From assembly GCA_024036415.1 (NCBI GenBank), contig JAMWET010004071.1, forward strand, positions 1-64,000: 64,000 nucleotides of DNA. The letters run 5' to 3'. A model generated the notes under the pieces. It was given only the letters and a program-made list of their open reading frames with translations, searched no databases and had not been told where the DNA came from. This DNA is from Prochilodus magdalenae. Lineage: Eukaryota; Chordata; Actinopteri; Characiformes; Prochilodontidae. Shown piece by piece: positions 46,770 to 59,849 of the stretch (within the stretch, counting starts at the first letter, position 1; every line of letters begins with the position of its first letter). The position numbers were made by a program, and so were the translations under genes.

Positions 46770-49000
46770 CGCACGTCAGCCCTAGTTCTTTGTTTCTGAC
46801 AATATATGTCCAATATATAAAATATGATCCCTGTAGCAACAAAAGCCCAACTGAACGCCGTTCAGCCTAAAAATAGCCAGATAGGATTTTGGGTCCATAT
46901 TGCTTAGCTTCAGTGTTGAAGGGTCAGTTTAAGGGTCCATGCACAGCAGTAAACAAATAAATGGTGCTAATAATCACGTAGACATTATTTTAATGCATTA
47001 ACAGCCCTAAAAAAATCAACAAAAAAAAAGAAATACAGTGGCTAAAACCGAATGCTCCATGTAGCGTCTTACCGAGTCTGCCAAGCCGAACATGAAACCA
47101 TGTGAAACGTTTGTGTTTGTATGCAATGAACTCTGTTAGCTGTTAGCTCCCAAGACAGCCTGTACGGACGCCACGTCTTCCCATCACCCCTAGGCTATAC
47201 ACCTTCCCAAAAAGTGGCATCTCAATACTCCTATGTGGCATCTCAAATCTCCTAGCCTTCTCGTCCCTAAAGCTCTCCACACCACTATACCACCTAACCA
47301 CACGCTCTCTCTCTCCATTCCGGGGCCTCCAGGGAAAACCCAAGGCTCTTGTTCCTCAGTCAGAGTGGTGGATTTCATGCTTGACATCTAGTTCTAATCA
47401 CCTCACTATACGTCAGAGCCTTGTGGATGTCGCGAAAGACGTTTGTCCGGGAGAGTCCCAAGGCTGTACCTCACCTACAGTTATCTGGAGGGACCAGTCG
47501 TTCTTAACATCCTGCATTGTTTACATAACTGCTGTTGCCTCCAGCCTCGCACAGCACCTCTCAGCACACCCAGACAGGCTGAATGGAATGCTCTTGATTA
47601 CATCATCGATTACGGATACAGACTCAAACATAAGTGAATATGGATTAGGACGTGATGCTCCCTACAGGCTGTTGGAGTAATGGCTCAGTGAAATGATTGA
47701 TGTGATTTCTACTCCTCGCTAGAGTGAAGACAGTCTGTAAACCAAGTAGCCCCTCCCATTTCCCATGTCTTCTGTAGCTTGTATGTTTATGAGCTCCAAA
47801 GTATAGGTCATCAAAGTTGCTATAGTGACTGGATCACTTGTCAGAGTTTATACCTGGAGTTTATACTGCACAGCTTTCATGTACAGTTCACCAGCCCGAG
47901 GGAACTCACCACAGGAGTCCCCAAAGCTCATCCCACTGGTGCTGCTAGAGTAAACTTTGATTTGAATGTTGGTTCGTTTTGTTTGATTTGGCACATCGCT
48001 TAGATTCTGCTACTGTTTGTTCTTGTTTACAGAAACTAGCTATACAGCTGAAACGCAAACACATGATCAAAGTTAGAAGTGTAAGTTACAGCTGCCATTA
48101 CCGAAGTGAAACTGCAGTACTAGACTTGAGATTAGGATTACTGTGACTGCACAAGCGGCTGATGTCGCTGCTTCTACTTGCATACAGTGTGATGTATTTA
48201 CGCCTACATTTCAAAATGTATTACCAGGTTTTCCCTGACACCACTGTATCTCCTGCATTATCAGCTTTCCCCTGATTTCCCTGCTACTGTATCTTATTCA
48301 GGTTATTTATTTTATTTTTTTATTAAATAAATCTAAATTATTCTCTCCTCAGTTTGGTTTTCCTGTCGTTTGTCCATGTGGTTCTGTTCATTTCAGTTTA
48401 AACTAATCCAGTTCAGTCTCCTTTTCTTTTTTTTCCATCTCTGCACTGTAAATGATTGGCTGCACTGAAAATCAGGAGTTTGCTTGGTTGGTTCATTGAT
48501 CTCCGTCATTCATACAGAGATTTCTTGGCCTGTGTGAATCAGTTAACATCACTGTATGTGTTCCAGGGTTACACGGTGCAGTCGAGACACATGCTAACAT
48601 GTGGGAGTTGGATGGCTGGAGACACTGGACAAACTTCATGTACTATGGTAGCTAGATCCGAACACATTCCAACGTCAGGGAGTGATGGCTGGCAGTGGGT
48701 ACAGTGCCTATTGACCTCTGAGCACCAAAGAGCACTGAACTTACTGAGGATATAGAATTTTGTATATAAGACATTTTACAATATTCTATATTTTACAAAA
48801 ATTTAAATCCATATGATGCCGAGGTAAGTCAAAATGGATTAACTGCACATTAATAATGCTAATGCTAGTGTACTTCCTTTTCTAGTGGTTCTAGTTCTAG
48901 TGCTGATGTCACTGCGGTACCGTCAGAGTGCAGAGTGGTCCACCTTTGGCAGTTACACTTGTCCTTTTAATGCATATGCAGACAACATCCAGATAGGGGA
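46770..49000. other. No recognised feature
   Basis: Unique-looking sequence with scattered short frames. The longest, 48456-48755 (99 codons), shows no family motif or splice context that I can support. A (TTTA)-rich run lies near 48310. Confidence 0.4.
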
Positions 49001-49499
49001 CATACATTAAAGGGCCCATATGCTACATTTTTCAACCCTGTGCGTTTCCCCTGTGCACCATATATGGGGGTTCATATACTAAAAACAATTTTACATTGTT
49101 TATTATTTTATATTCATAACCAGTTTCCCATTTTCTCACTTCAAACCAGCTGTTTTGCTTACTGCACCTTTAAGTCGATGAACTCTGTTCTGATTGGCAT
49201 TTCATTCGGAAAGCAGCCCAAGCTGAAGCGCTCTTTAGAACTCTGGTATATGTGGGTGGGGAAAAGCTGCTGTAGGTTAAATGCGTGAGTTTATGTAAAT
49301 GAATAAATGACAGGTCTTGTGACATCACAAAAAAGGGAGAATTCGTAACGGCTGTTACGGGTGCACATATGGATGGGGGTGTGAACTTAAACAGTGTTTA
49401 GACACTGCAGTAAACTGTAAACAATAATAACAATGCATTTCATATAAACAAGGGCTACACAAGGGTAAAGCTGGTTGACCAGCACAGTCCTGTCAGCAT

Positions 49500-49840
49500 G
49501 GTAACGGGCCTACATTGAACCTTACTGGTGAAGCTACTTCATCAAAGAAGCCTTGCTGGTAAACTTGTTAAAATTCATGCTGGGTAGTGCTAGGCTGGTG
49601 CTGTTGTAGCTGGTCTTTGCTGGTTTAGGTTTAGTTGTTGGCCAGCATGATCTTTACTGGTTAATCGGTTGATCAGCAATATCTGTCCTGGTTTAGTTGA
49701 CCACCATGGTCTTTGCAGGTTTAGTTGACCACCATGGTCTTTGTTGGTTTAGTAGTTAATCAGCATTGTCTTTGCTAATATAGTTGACCTCCATGGTCTT
49801 TCTTGGTTTATCTGTTGACCGTCATGGTCTTAACTGCAAA
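49500..49840. repeat. Degenerate minisatellite (ggtttagttgaccaccatgg type)
   Basis: Repeated ttgaccaccatggtctttg-like units of roughly 40 bases; a related short patch is at 54530-54600. Confidence 0.65.
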
Positions 49841-50049
49841 AACTAAATGATTCATGCGCCTCATAATGTCAAACCTAACCACCAAGTTTCATTCCTGTGG
49901 GCTGATTCCTGCTGGGTACAGCTATTACAGAGTGTCACAGTACTATGAGGAGACATACGTTACTAGAATAAATAGACTAAGAGTTAGAGTAAGAGTCCTA
50001 TTAACCACACACCGTGACCGGAGTACTAGAACTGTATGTATATACATCC

Positions 50050-50098
50050 ATCAGGGTGGGGTTACAGAAGGGTGGCTCTTCTGTAACCCCACCCTGAT
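50050..50098. repeat. Perfect 21-bp hairpin
   Basis: The arm at 50050-50070 is the exact reverse complement of 50078-50098, with a 7-base loop. The core is GGGTGGGGTTACAGAAG. Confidence 0.9.
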
Positions 50099-51249
50099 TG
50101 ATGTAAATGGCACATACACAAGTGGATACAGTAATAACAGCTCTGAGGAAAATGTGGGTATGGTGAGTGTGGTGAGGTGTGTGTTCATCAGAATGAGCCT
50201 CAGAAAGTTAAATATACAGGTCTGAAGATTAATAAAAGATGAATTAGCTTTAGAGGATCAGTTTTAGAGTGAAATAGCCGAGGGGAGCTAACAGCTAGGC
50301 TAACCGTATCTCAGGTGAACTGAGCAGCGTTAGCAGCAGCTAGCTCTAAACAGTGGATACGGTAATAACAGCTCTGAGGTAAATGTGAGGTAACTGGTCA
50401 TGTGACTGTATTAGTATACTACACTGTAGGTCAGAACTCGTTACCACACACAGGGGGTGTATACAGTGTGCAGCACATACTAGTGTAATCTGCAGTGTGT
50501 GGTGTAGTAGTGGGCCATTTTAAATACAGCACCTGGTCCTGGTGGCACCCTGGTCTGCACATTGTAGTAGATTCCCTGCCTTCAACAGTTGAAAATGAAT
50601 GAAAGCCAAAACAAATGCTTGTAATTTAGCCACTGCAGGTCGCTCACACTTCAGCTTCAGTAGACAAGCGACTAATGACAACCTACACAGAACTAGTGCT
50701 AATATGTGAGCTGTTTTAGTGATAAACGTTCATTATACACACATATAACCACATTGAACCATTGTCCGACCGAAAGCCTTTGTATTTTTAATGCTGCAAG
50801 AATCTACCTTCCACTGAACAACGCCTAGTTTTCAAAATAAAAGTTAAAGCTGCATATCTAAGTCATACTAATGTATGTTAACAAAAATAAATAAATAAAT
50901 AAATAAAATACAATTAAAAAGTTTGTGGGTTGTTTACAGAATGCCTCCACAGACCGTGCTATCTGTAAGAAAAGAGGTTCCCCACAGTTCCTGAACTAAA
51001 TCTCAAGTCATCAGCACAGTATAGCTCTCTAGGGTCAGGTGTACCACATCTGTGGTGGTCTACATTGTTCAAAGCTGGCACAAAGCTGCCAAATGTTTCT
51101 CAGCTTCTGGGCCGCAAACCACAAGTGGGCGTATAAAGCAAATCAGGCCGCAGGCCTGAGAGGGAGGCAGTAGTTTATAGTAGACCAGAACAGTGCCCTT
51201 GTATTCTGAGCTCCACGCGTCAGAACTCGGTTCACGTTGTAGGTCTTGG

Positions 51250-51770
51250 CCCGCTTTTAGATGGCTGCGGTTGATAAGATGAGTTTAGCTCTTGTACGAT
51301 TGGAGAAAAACAATCGTCGTTTAGAAGCAGTGGGCTCTAATGTTGGCACGTTAGCAAACCTAGCTAGCCCCCACTGGCAAAGCTAAATTGGCCCTTTGTG
51401 GATTCCCTTGATTTAGGTCATAGGGTGTATAGCATATGTGTGTCTTGTAAACTCATTAGCCCACTGAAACACATCCACATTTCCAGTGAACCATCGCTAG
51501 ACATGCATGGCAAGGTTACTTCAGAACATTCTTACTTCTTAGTTAATCACTTGATAAGGTGAGCTACAGTTCTTGTACCAATGCAGAAAACCAAAGTTTA
51601 GAGGCAGGGGGCTCTAATGTTAGCTAGCTAGCAAACCTAGCTAACGTAATCCCCCACTGGCAAAGCTAAAGTGGCCCTTTGTGGGTCCTCTTGATTTAGA
51701 CTGTGGGTTTTATGGCATATGTGTGTCTTTGAAACTCATTGGCCAACTCTTAAATGAACTGCTGAATACT
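51250..51770. repeat. Two-unit tandem duplication, about 290 bp each
   Basis: Both units have gggctctaatgtt, cccccactggcaaagctaaa and gcatatgtgtgtctt in the same order (51330 and 51610). The region between 50400 and 51250 has no recognised feature. Confidence 0.7.
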
Positions 51771-51857
51771 GCAACATTCAGGAAAAAGAAACTTTGTCAT
51801 CAGTGATTAGTCAGGTCTTTACATAACGGTCAACTCCTGATAAAGACCATTTCATCA

Positions 51858-53272
51858 TACAGTGTATTTAGTCAACCACTGACTGTGCAAGTTCTCCTTC
51901 TTAAAAAGATGAGAAAGTCAACTATGAGAGACAAAATGAAAAAAAAAAATCCAGAAATTCACATTGTAGGATTTTTAGATAATTTATTTGTAGATTATGG
52001 TGTAACAATAACAAAAGTTCAACTCAATACTGTGTAACGTAACCTTTGTTGGCGATGACAGAGGTCAGACGTGTCCAGTCTTCACCAGGTGTGCCCACAC
52101 TGTAGCTGTAGCTTTTGGCTCATTCCTCCATGCAGATCTTCTCTAGAGCAGTGATGTTTTGGAGCTGTCGCTGGGCAACACAGACTTTCCACTCCCTCCA
52201 CAAATTTCCTGTGGGTTTGAGGTCTTGAGACTGGCTAGGCCACTCCAGGACCTTGAAATGCTTTCTACAGAGCCACTCCTTCGTTGCCTGAGCGGTGTGT
52301 TTGGGATCATTGTCATGCTGGAAGACCCAGCCACGTTCCATCTTCACTGCTCTCACTGATGGAAGGAGGTTTTGGCATTCTTCCCTTAACACGGATCAGT
52401 CGTCCTGTCCCCTTTGCAGAAAAACAGCCCCAGAGCATGATGTCTCCACCCCAATGCTTCACAGTAGGTATGGTGTTCTTGGGATGCAGCTCAGCATCCT
52501 TCTTCCTCCAAACACAACGAGTTGAGTTTTTACCAGAAAGTTCTATTTTGGTTTCATCTGACCACATGATATTCTCCCAGTCCTCTTTTGGATCATCCAA
52601 ATGATCTCTGGCGAACTTCAGACGGGCCTGGACACGTCCTGGCTTAAGCAGGGGGACACGCCTGGCACTGCAGGATTGGAGTCCCTCTCGGCGTAGTGTG
52701 TTACTGATGGTAGCCTTGGTTACTGTAGTCCCAGCTCTCCGCAGGTCGTTCATCAGGTCCCTCAATGTAGTTCTGGGATTTTTGCTCACGTACTCATTCT
52801 CATTTTGACCCCACGGGATGAGATCTTGCGTGGGGGCCCAGATCGAGGGAGATAATCAACAGTCTTATATGCCTTCCATGTTATTACAGTTGCTCCCACA
52901 GTTAATTTATTCACACCAACCTGCTGGTCTACTGTAGATTCACTCTTCCCAGCCTGGTGAAGTTTTCCTGGGAAGAAAACTAACAGGTCAAACAGGTGCC
53001 GTTCAGAACAGTAACGAGTGGAGGACAAAGGAGCTTCTTAACGAAGAAGTTACAGGTCTGTGAGAGCCAGACATCTGGCTTGTTTGTTATTGACCAAATA
53101 CTTACACATTAATTTCCACTATCACTTACAAATAAATTATTTTAAAATCCTACAGTGTGATTTCCTGGATTTTTTCTTTCTCATTTTGTCTCATAGTTGA
53201 AGTGTACCTATGATGGAAATGACAGACCTCTCTCATCTCATCACAATCAGTGTTTGAACAAATACTTTTTTG
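51858..53272 (-). mobile_element. Full-length but dead Tc1-type transposon (family C)
   Basis: Long imperfect inverted repeats, recognisable as tcaactatgagagacaaaat at 51917 and its complement near 53185, enclose a minus-strand transposase relic. Total length (about 1.4 kb) fits an intact Tc1-family element of fish. Confidence 0.8.
52120..53028 (-). pseudogene. Tc1-type transposase, frameshifted
   Basis: Three overlapping minus-strand frames in order: 53028-52786 (N-terminus; VVITWK-type HTH region), 52789-52313 (second HTH and the first catalytic Asp, [13 protein letters not shown], then the glycine-rich [18 protein letters not shown]), and 52392-52120 (second Asp, [13 protein letters not shown], then [13 protein letters not shown]). 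At least two frameshifts separate them. The expected third acidic residue is Gly, so the protein would be catalytically dead even if the frames were continuous. Confidence 0.85.
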
Positions 53273-53819
53273 AGTGATTGGAAAATTGCCGTTTTCATTG
53301 CAGCTCTGTCATTTGTCATGAACAGGTCAGAGCTTTCCACCGAGGCGGTGGAAACCCCCTTGACACGGCACTGAGGTGGTGCAGCAATTAGGAGAGAAGA
53401 TCAGATTCTCTTTGTCATGTTTTTTTTATACACACCTTTAACAAAAGAATCCAACATCCCATTGAGCAAGCCGAGGGCGGCTCTGTTGAGTCTCTGGTGA
53501 TGATCTGTTAGACTAAGCGGAACGATCAGTGTTTTGTCTGTAAGCTTCTCCTCTTCCTGGCTGCAGGCCACCAGTGGGTGTATAAATCAAACCTTGGTGG
53601 CCGCCGGCCTGAGAGGGAGGGAGTAGTTTATAGAGGGCCAGTAAGCAGAGGAATCCTCTACAGGACTCTCAGGACTACACGCACTCAATTCAACAAGTTA
53701 CAATATCTACCTCTTAATCCTTAATCCTCCTAATTAAGTCCTAAGTCTCTCACTCTCTCTCTCTCTCTCACTTTGTCTCTCTTTCCTTCTTTCTCTCTTT
53801 CTTTCCTCTTCTGGGTTAA

Positions 53820-54346
53820 GCACTGGAATGACATTTCTCCAGAGTGATCACATCAGAACTCCCCAGAGCGGCTAGAGGCACCTGAGCATCAGCGCCACTG
53901 TGAGTCGCCTGCCCTGTTTCATCACCTGGTATGTCCATAACCTTTACACTGACCAGCGTCTGGCTCTGATCATGAACTCCTTCTATGGGTCGGCTCCATC
54001 TTGCAGTTACGCCCTCCTGGACTAATCAGACTGGATCTAATCAGACTGGATCTAATAGATGTTCTTCTAATGTTAGTTCTGTCTTTCCCCTCATCCGGGT
54101 TCGACCTGAGGAGGTTGGGTTCCGCCCTTGAGCCTGGTTCCTCTCGAGGTTTCTTTCTTACTCAAGGGAGCTTTTCCACGCCACTGTTGCCTCTGGCTTG
54201 CTCAAGGGGGGCTTGGACCCAGTTTTCCCCCACCCTCAAATGTCTGTACATTAACTTTGTTTTTCTTTTCTTTTCTATAACAAACTGATTATCTGTGAAG
54301 CTGCTTTGAGACAACGTTGGTTGTAAAAAGCGCTATACAAATAAAC

Positions 54347-54375
<29 letters not shown>
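53820..54375 (+). mobile_element. 3' end of an L2-type LINE with (GATT)n tail
   Basis: Ends with gaagctgctttgagacaacg and aaaaagcgctatacaaataa, then tandem gattgatt, the standard L2-type 3' terminus of fish genomes. The upstream part resembles decayed LINE sequence. Confidence 0.7.
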
Positions 54376-54377
<2 letters not shown>

Positions 54378-54879
54378 ATGACGCTAAAAGCCATACAGGT
54401 GTTGGTGATACCATTAACTTAATAAGAAAAGTCAAACAATCAATCATGTTTTCAAACAGAAACAATGTAAATATTAAAGTGTGCAGATAAAACATGCAAA
54501 GTAAAGCATGCAAATAAAACCGTCGCAGGTTTAGACTGGCTTATTAGATTGAGTTGACCAGCATGATCTTTCTGGTTTACTTGGTTAACCAGCATGGACG
54601 TACATACAACCTGATGAACTTGCTGATGAAGTTACTTAAAGAGCAAACACCTAGTTACTCACTGGTTTCACTCACATGCCAGATTAGCATACACTACAGT
54701 ACGTCCCTATACTAATACTGGTGCAATTCCTCAACACTACTGCCTCCACCTCAACACTACTGCCTCCACCTCAACACTACTGCCTTATACTGTTTGTAAA
54801 TAATGTGCAAACTGTATATTATTTGTCCGAAAATAGTTTGTTTATTGCTTGTATATATATTTTGTATACCTTGTCCATA

Positions 54880-56060
54880 TTGTACAGTGTCTGTATGTAT
54901 TGTGTATATGTGGAGTGGTTGTGTATATGGTGTATACTGTATAGAGTTTATATTGTATGGTGTGTGTATATGGTGTATACTGTATAGAGTTTATATTGTA
55001 CATTGTGTGTATGTAATGTGTATATGTGGAATGGTTGTGTGTATGGTGTATACTGTGTAGAGTGTATATTGTACGGTGTGTGTGTGTGTATGTATTGTGT
55101 ATATGTGGAGTGGTTGTGTATATGGTGTAGACTGTTTTTTGTACAGTGTTTGTGTATATGTGGAGTGGTTGTGTATATGGTGTATGCTGTGTACAGTGTA
55201 TATTGTACGGTGTCTGTATGTATTGTGTATATGTAGAGTGGTTGTGCATATGGTGTAGACTGTGTAGAGTGTATATTGTATGGTGTCTGTATATATTGTG
55301 TATATGTGGAGTGGTTGTGTATATGGTGTATACTGTGTAGAGTGTATATTGTACGGTGTGTGTATGTATTGTGTATATGTGGAGTGGTTGTGTATATGGT
55401 GTATACTGTGTAGAGTGTATATTGTACGGTGTCTGTATGTATTGTGTATATGTGGAGTGGTTGTGTATATGGTGTAGACTGTGTAGAGTGTATATTGTAC
55501 GGTGTCTGTATGTATTGTGTATATGTGGAGTGGTGGTGTATATGGTGTATACTGTGTAGAGTGTATATTGTACGGTGTCTGTATGTATTGTGTATATGTG
55601 GAGTGGTTGTGTATATGGTGTAGACTGTGTAGAGTGTATATTGTACAGTGTCTGTATGTATTGTGTATATGTGGAGTGGTTGTGAATATGGTGTATACTG
55701 TGTAGAGTGTATATTGTACGGTGTCTGTATGTATTGTGTATATGTGGAGTGGTTGTGTATATGGTGTATACTGTGTAGAGTGTATATTGTACGGTGTCTG
55801 TATGTATTGTGTATATGTGGAGTGGTTGTGTATATGGTGTATACTGTGTAAAGTGTATATTGTATGGTGTCTATGTATTGTGTATATATATGGAGTCAGT
55901 GTGTATATGGTGTATACTGTGTAGAGTGTATATTGTATGATGTCTGTATGTATTGTGTATATGTGGCGTTGTTGTGTATATGGTGTATACTGTGTAGAGT
56001 GTACATTATACAATGTCTGTATGTATGTATTGTGTGTATGTGGCATTGTTGTGTATATGG
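54880..56060. repeat. 73-bp minisatellite, block 1 (about 16 units)
   Basis: Unit landmarks: tgtatatgtggagtggttgt, atggtgtatactgtgtagag, tattgtacggtgtctgtatg. Period 73 bases. Because 73 is not a multiple of three, frames rotate, and open frames appear in all phases and on both strands (including a 360-codon minus frame at 54991-56073). Confidence 0.95.
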
Positions 56061-56889
56061 TTGTAACCTCCATCCACTAAGGCGTACACAGAATAATTTT
56101 TCTCTAAGGGGGTCACCCTGCACCTTTCTCACCTGTGGTATTAGAAAGAAAGAGAAAACAAACCACAACTTCGAAGATAATTAACAAAATGTGTTAGAAA
56201 AAAGAGAAAAAAAAAAAGAAATAAAGAAAAACACCACCAGTGTTTACATAAGTACACATTGTAACTTAAAGCCAGTTGGAAGTCATAGTCTTTTGAACCT
56301 TAAGTGACGGTAGGTTCTTTCTCCAAGAAGTCCTTAGATTTTAGTAGCTGGTCTTTTAAGACGTGGAAACACAAGCAAGGTGAGTAGGAAGGGAAGGGAT
56401 CTCTGTTCCACTGTCCCTTTATGTCCATACATCCAATTCTCTTGTACCAAATAAAACTCATTTTCTAAGACCAACAAAACAAACAAAACAAACAAACAAT
56501 ACATGCAACACAAGTAGCTTCAAACTGCATGTTAGCCTAGCATTTTAGCATTGCTTTTCTTATTGGCTCAGCACAACAACAGAGCATATTAGCATGTTGG
56601 CATACGGACAACAACTAGCAGATTGACCACCATGAAATGAAAACACTTAGTATCAAGCACTGACAAAATACTCACACCTAAACATGAAACAGTAGTTTCT
56701 CAGGGAAGGGGTTGACGGTATGGTTTAAGACTCGGGAACAGGAGCACACGTGTTGCAAACACTCTCCCTGTTGTTCCCCGGAAGTACAACCCTACTTCCC
56801 TTTATGAGGACCAATTACTGCTGGTGTCCCCAGAGGCCACCAACAGCATTACACAGAAAAACAACACTGGTATGAAACCAGGTCTGTTA
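56061..56889. mobile_element. Insertion splitting the 73-bp minisatellite
   Basis: About 830 bases of unrelated sequence; the left edge reads tgtaacctcc and the right edge ctgttaca, i.e. inverted TGTAAC/GTTACA ends. It could be a solo LTR or a MITE; no clear target duplication can be read because the target is repetitive. Confidence 0.4.
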
Positions 56890-58615
56890 CACAGTGTATA
56901 CTGTGTAGGGTGTATATTGTACGGTGTCTGTATGTATTGTGTATATGTGGAGTCGGTGTGTATATGGTGTATACTGTGTAGAGTGTATATTGTAGAGTGT
57001 CTGTATGTATTGTGTATATATGGAGTCATTTTGTATATGGTGTATGTTGTGTAGAGTGTATTTTGTACGGTGTCTGTATGTATTGTGTATATGTGAAGTC
57101 GGTGTGTATATGGTGTATATATATGGTGTATACTGTGTAGTGTGTATATTGTACAGTGTCTGTATGTATTGTGTATGTGTGTGTATATGGTGTATACTGT
57201 GTAGAGTATATATTGTACAGTGTCTGTATGTATTGTGTATGTGTGTGTATATGGTGTATACTGTGTAGAGTATATATTGTACAGTGTCTGTATGTATTGT
57301 GTATATGTGGAGTCGTTGTATGGTGTATACTGTGTAGAGTGTATATTGTACGATGTCTGTATGTACTGTGTATATGTGGAGTCGGTGTGTATATGGTGTA
57401 TACTGTGTAGAGTGTATATTGTACGATGTCTGTATGTGTTGTGTATATGTGGAGTCGGTGTGTATATGGTGTATACTGTGTAGAGTGTATATTGTACAGT
57501 GTCTGTATGTATCATGTATATGTGGAGTCGTTGCGCATATGGTGTATACTGTGTAGAGTGTATATTGTACAGTGTCTGTATGTATCATGTATATGTGGAG
57601 TCGTTGCGCATATGGTGTATACTGTGTAGAGTGTATATTGTACGGTGTCTGTATGTACTGTGTATATGTGGAGTCGGTGTGTATATGGTGTATACTGTGT
57701 AGAGTGTATATTGTACAGTGTCTGTATGTATCATGTATATGTGGAGTCGTTGCGCATATGGTGTATACTGTGTAGAGTGTATATTGTACAGTGTCTGTAT
57801 GTATTGTGTATATGTGGAGTGGTTGTGTATATGGTGTATGTTGTGTAGAGTGTATATTGTACAGTGTCTGTATGTATTGTGTATATGTGGAGTGGTTGTG
57901 TATATGGTGTATGTTGTGTAGAGTGTATATTGTACGGTGTCTGTATGTACTGTGTATATGTGGAGTCGGTGTGTATATGGTGTATACTGTGTAGAGCGTA
58001 TATTGTACAGTGTCTGTATGTATTGTGTATATGTGTGTATATGGTGTATACTGTGTAGAGTGTATATTGTACAGTGTCTGTATGTATCATGTATATGTGG
58101 AGTCGTTGCGCATATGGTGTATACTGTGTAGAGTGTATATTGTACGGTGTCTGTATGTATTGTGTATGTGTGTGTATATGGTGTATACTGTGTAGAGTGT
58201 ATATTGTACGGTGTCTGTATGTATTGTGTATATGTGGAGTCAGTGTGTATATGATGTATACTGTGTAGAGTGTATATTGTACGGCGTCTGTATGTATCGT
58301 GTATGTGTGTGTATATGGTGTATACTGTGTAGAGTGTATATTGTACGGTGTCTGTATGTATTGTGTATATATGGAGTCGTTGTGTATATGGTGTATACTG
58401 TGTAGAGTGTATATTGTACAGTGTCTGTAAGTATTGTGTATATATGGAGTCGTTGTGTATATGGTGTATACTGTGTAGAGTGTATATTGTACAGTGTCTG
58501 TATGTATTGTGTATATATGGAGTCGTTGTGTATATGGTGTATACTGTGTAGAGTGTATATTGTACGGTGTCTGTAAGTATTGTGTATATATGGAGTCGTT
58601 GTGTATATAGCGAAT
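56890..58615. repeat. 73-bp minisatellite, block 2 (about 24 units)
   Basis: Same unit as block 1 with a different dominant variant (ggagtcggtg / ggagtcgttg instead of ggagtggttg) and several 64-bp deletion units (for example 57156 to 57220 and 58010 to 58074). Confidence 0.95.
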
Positions 58616-58789
58616 ATGGTGCAGTAGTGCAGAGACACAGTACAGTCTATAGACAGTGAAACAGATGTGCAGTAACTGTGGGTCCGAGTGTTACTAGGTA
58701 CAAGGACAAATACAAACGGAGCACCAGGCACACAGCATCAGGCTTTAAACTCCCCAACCGAGCCCACCAACACTCCATCTGATCCTCAC

Positions 58790-58990
58790 CCAAACCACAT
58801 CATCTGACTACACTTCCGACTTGAGTGCATTTCACTCATACATTCACACCTAGGGGCAATTCAGCATCTCCAACTAGACTTTAGACTGGGCGAGGAAACC
58901 GGCACACCCAGAGGGGACCCACGCCTGGGGAGAACATGCAAACTCCACACAGAAGGAACCTGTTTGCCCGCGGCACACCCAGCACTCGCT
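58790..58990. mobile_element. Dispersed vertebrate-type repeat
   Basis: Contains aggggcaattcagc and ggagaacatgcaaactccac, a repeat core common in fish genomes. The class was not determined. Confidence 0.5.
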
Positions 58991-59611
58991 GTGCTATCTG
59001 CTGCGCCACCGATGTCAGAAACTGCCAAACACGACACAACACATTAAAAAAAACCAGTCCAGACTCGCCCAAACCTATGAGCAACCGAACCTAACGTTCA
59101 AGCTCAGCGTTTGTGTTCTGAATGTAAGCCCACATTCATAAAGAACTCCTTGTTCTCTTTCTAGTTCCTTAGCACTGATCCGATCCCAGATCACTTATTC
59201 AAGTTACACCATCTGGGTAATCCCGAATTATGGGTCATGGCCATTTAGGAGTCATGTTGTAGAGCATCAAACAGGTTTGACTGGTTCACATGGTAAAATG
59301 CCCCACTAGCACCAACAGTTGGAGCTTTAGGCCCCTCCATCCGCCTTTCATCACCACTATGTTATAAATGATCTGACACCGACAGAACAAACTGCGTAAT
59401 GGACACATATGGATTATTTCAAAAGTTCACTTTACTGATTCTACAAATTACACTCAGCATCAGCAGACTAGCTGCCCCCAGAAGGAAGTGTGGGAGTGCG
59501 GTGCTGTTGGGATAGCACTAATGATGAATTTAGACTGATATGATCAATATTTATTGAGCTACACATACAGAAGTCTGTCTCTCAGTATGGTGTCAGGCCG
59601 CCATGTTCCTT

Positions 59612-59740
59612 CATGGTGGTGCAGTGGTTAGCACGTTGCCCTCATGGTGCTTCTAACCCTGCTGGTGGCCATTCGAATCCTGCTGGCTGTGTTTCTCGAA
59701 TTTCCCTCTGGGATCAATAAAGTATCTATCTATCTGTTTG
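59612..59740 (+). mobile_element. tRNA-like SINE
   Basis: Starts with ggtggtgcagtggttagcac, has a B-box-like ccattcgaatcctgctgg, and ends ctgggatcaataaagtatct followed by (ATCT)n. Inserted in a Tc1-derived fragment (59520-59605). Confidence 0.7.
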
Positions 59741-59849
59741 CTCACTGAATGTCAGCCATTGTGGATGTTGGGTCAGTCAGGTACAGTGATGAGGCCAGTC
59801 TTACGTCACATGTGCGGCTGAGCCTGAAACTTGAATCATTGGCATGTCT

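Noticed and set aside
48456..48755. 99-codon plus-strand frame
   Set aside because: No recognisable motif, no paralogue and no clear splice context; could be chance.
54991..56073. 360-codon minus-strand reading frame rich in Tyr, Thr, His, Ile
   Set aside because: It is a translation of the 73-bp minisatellite. Similar frames appear in other phases and on the plus strand, and no start context or splice evidence supports it.
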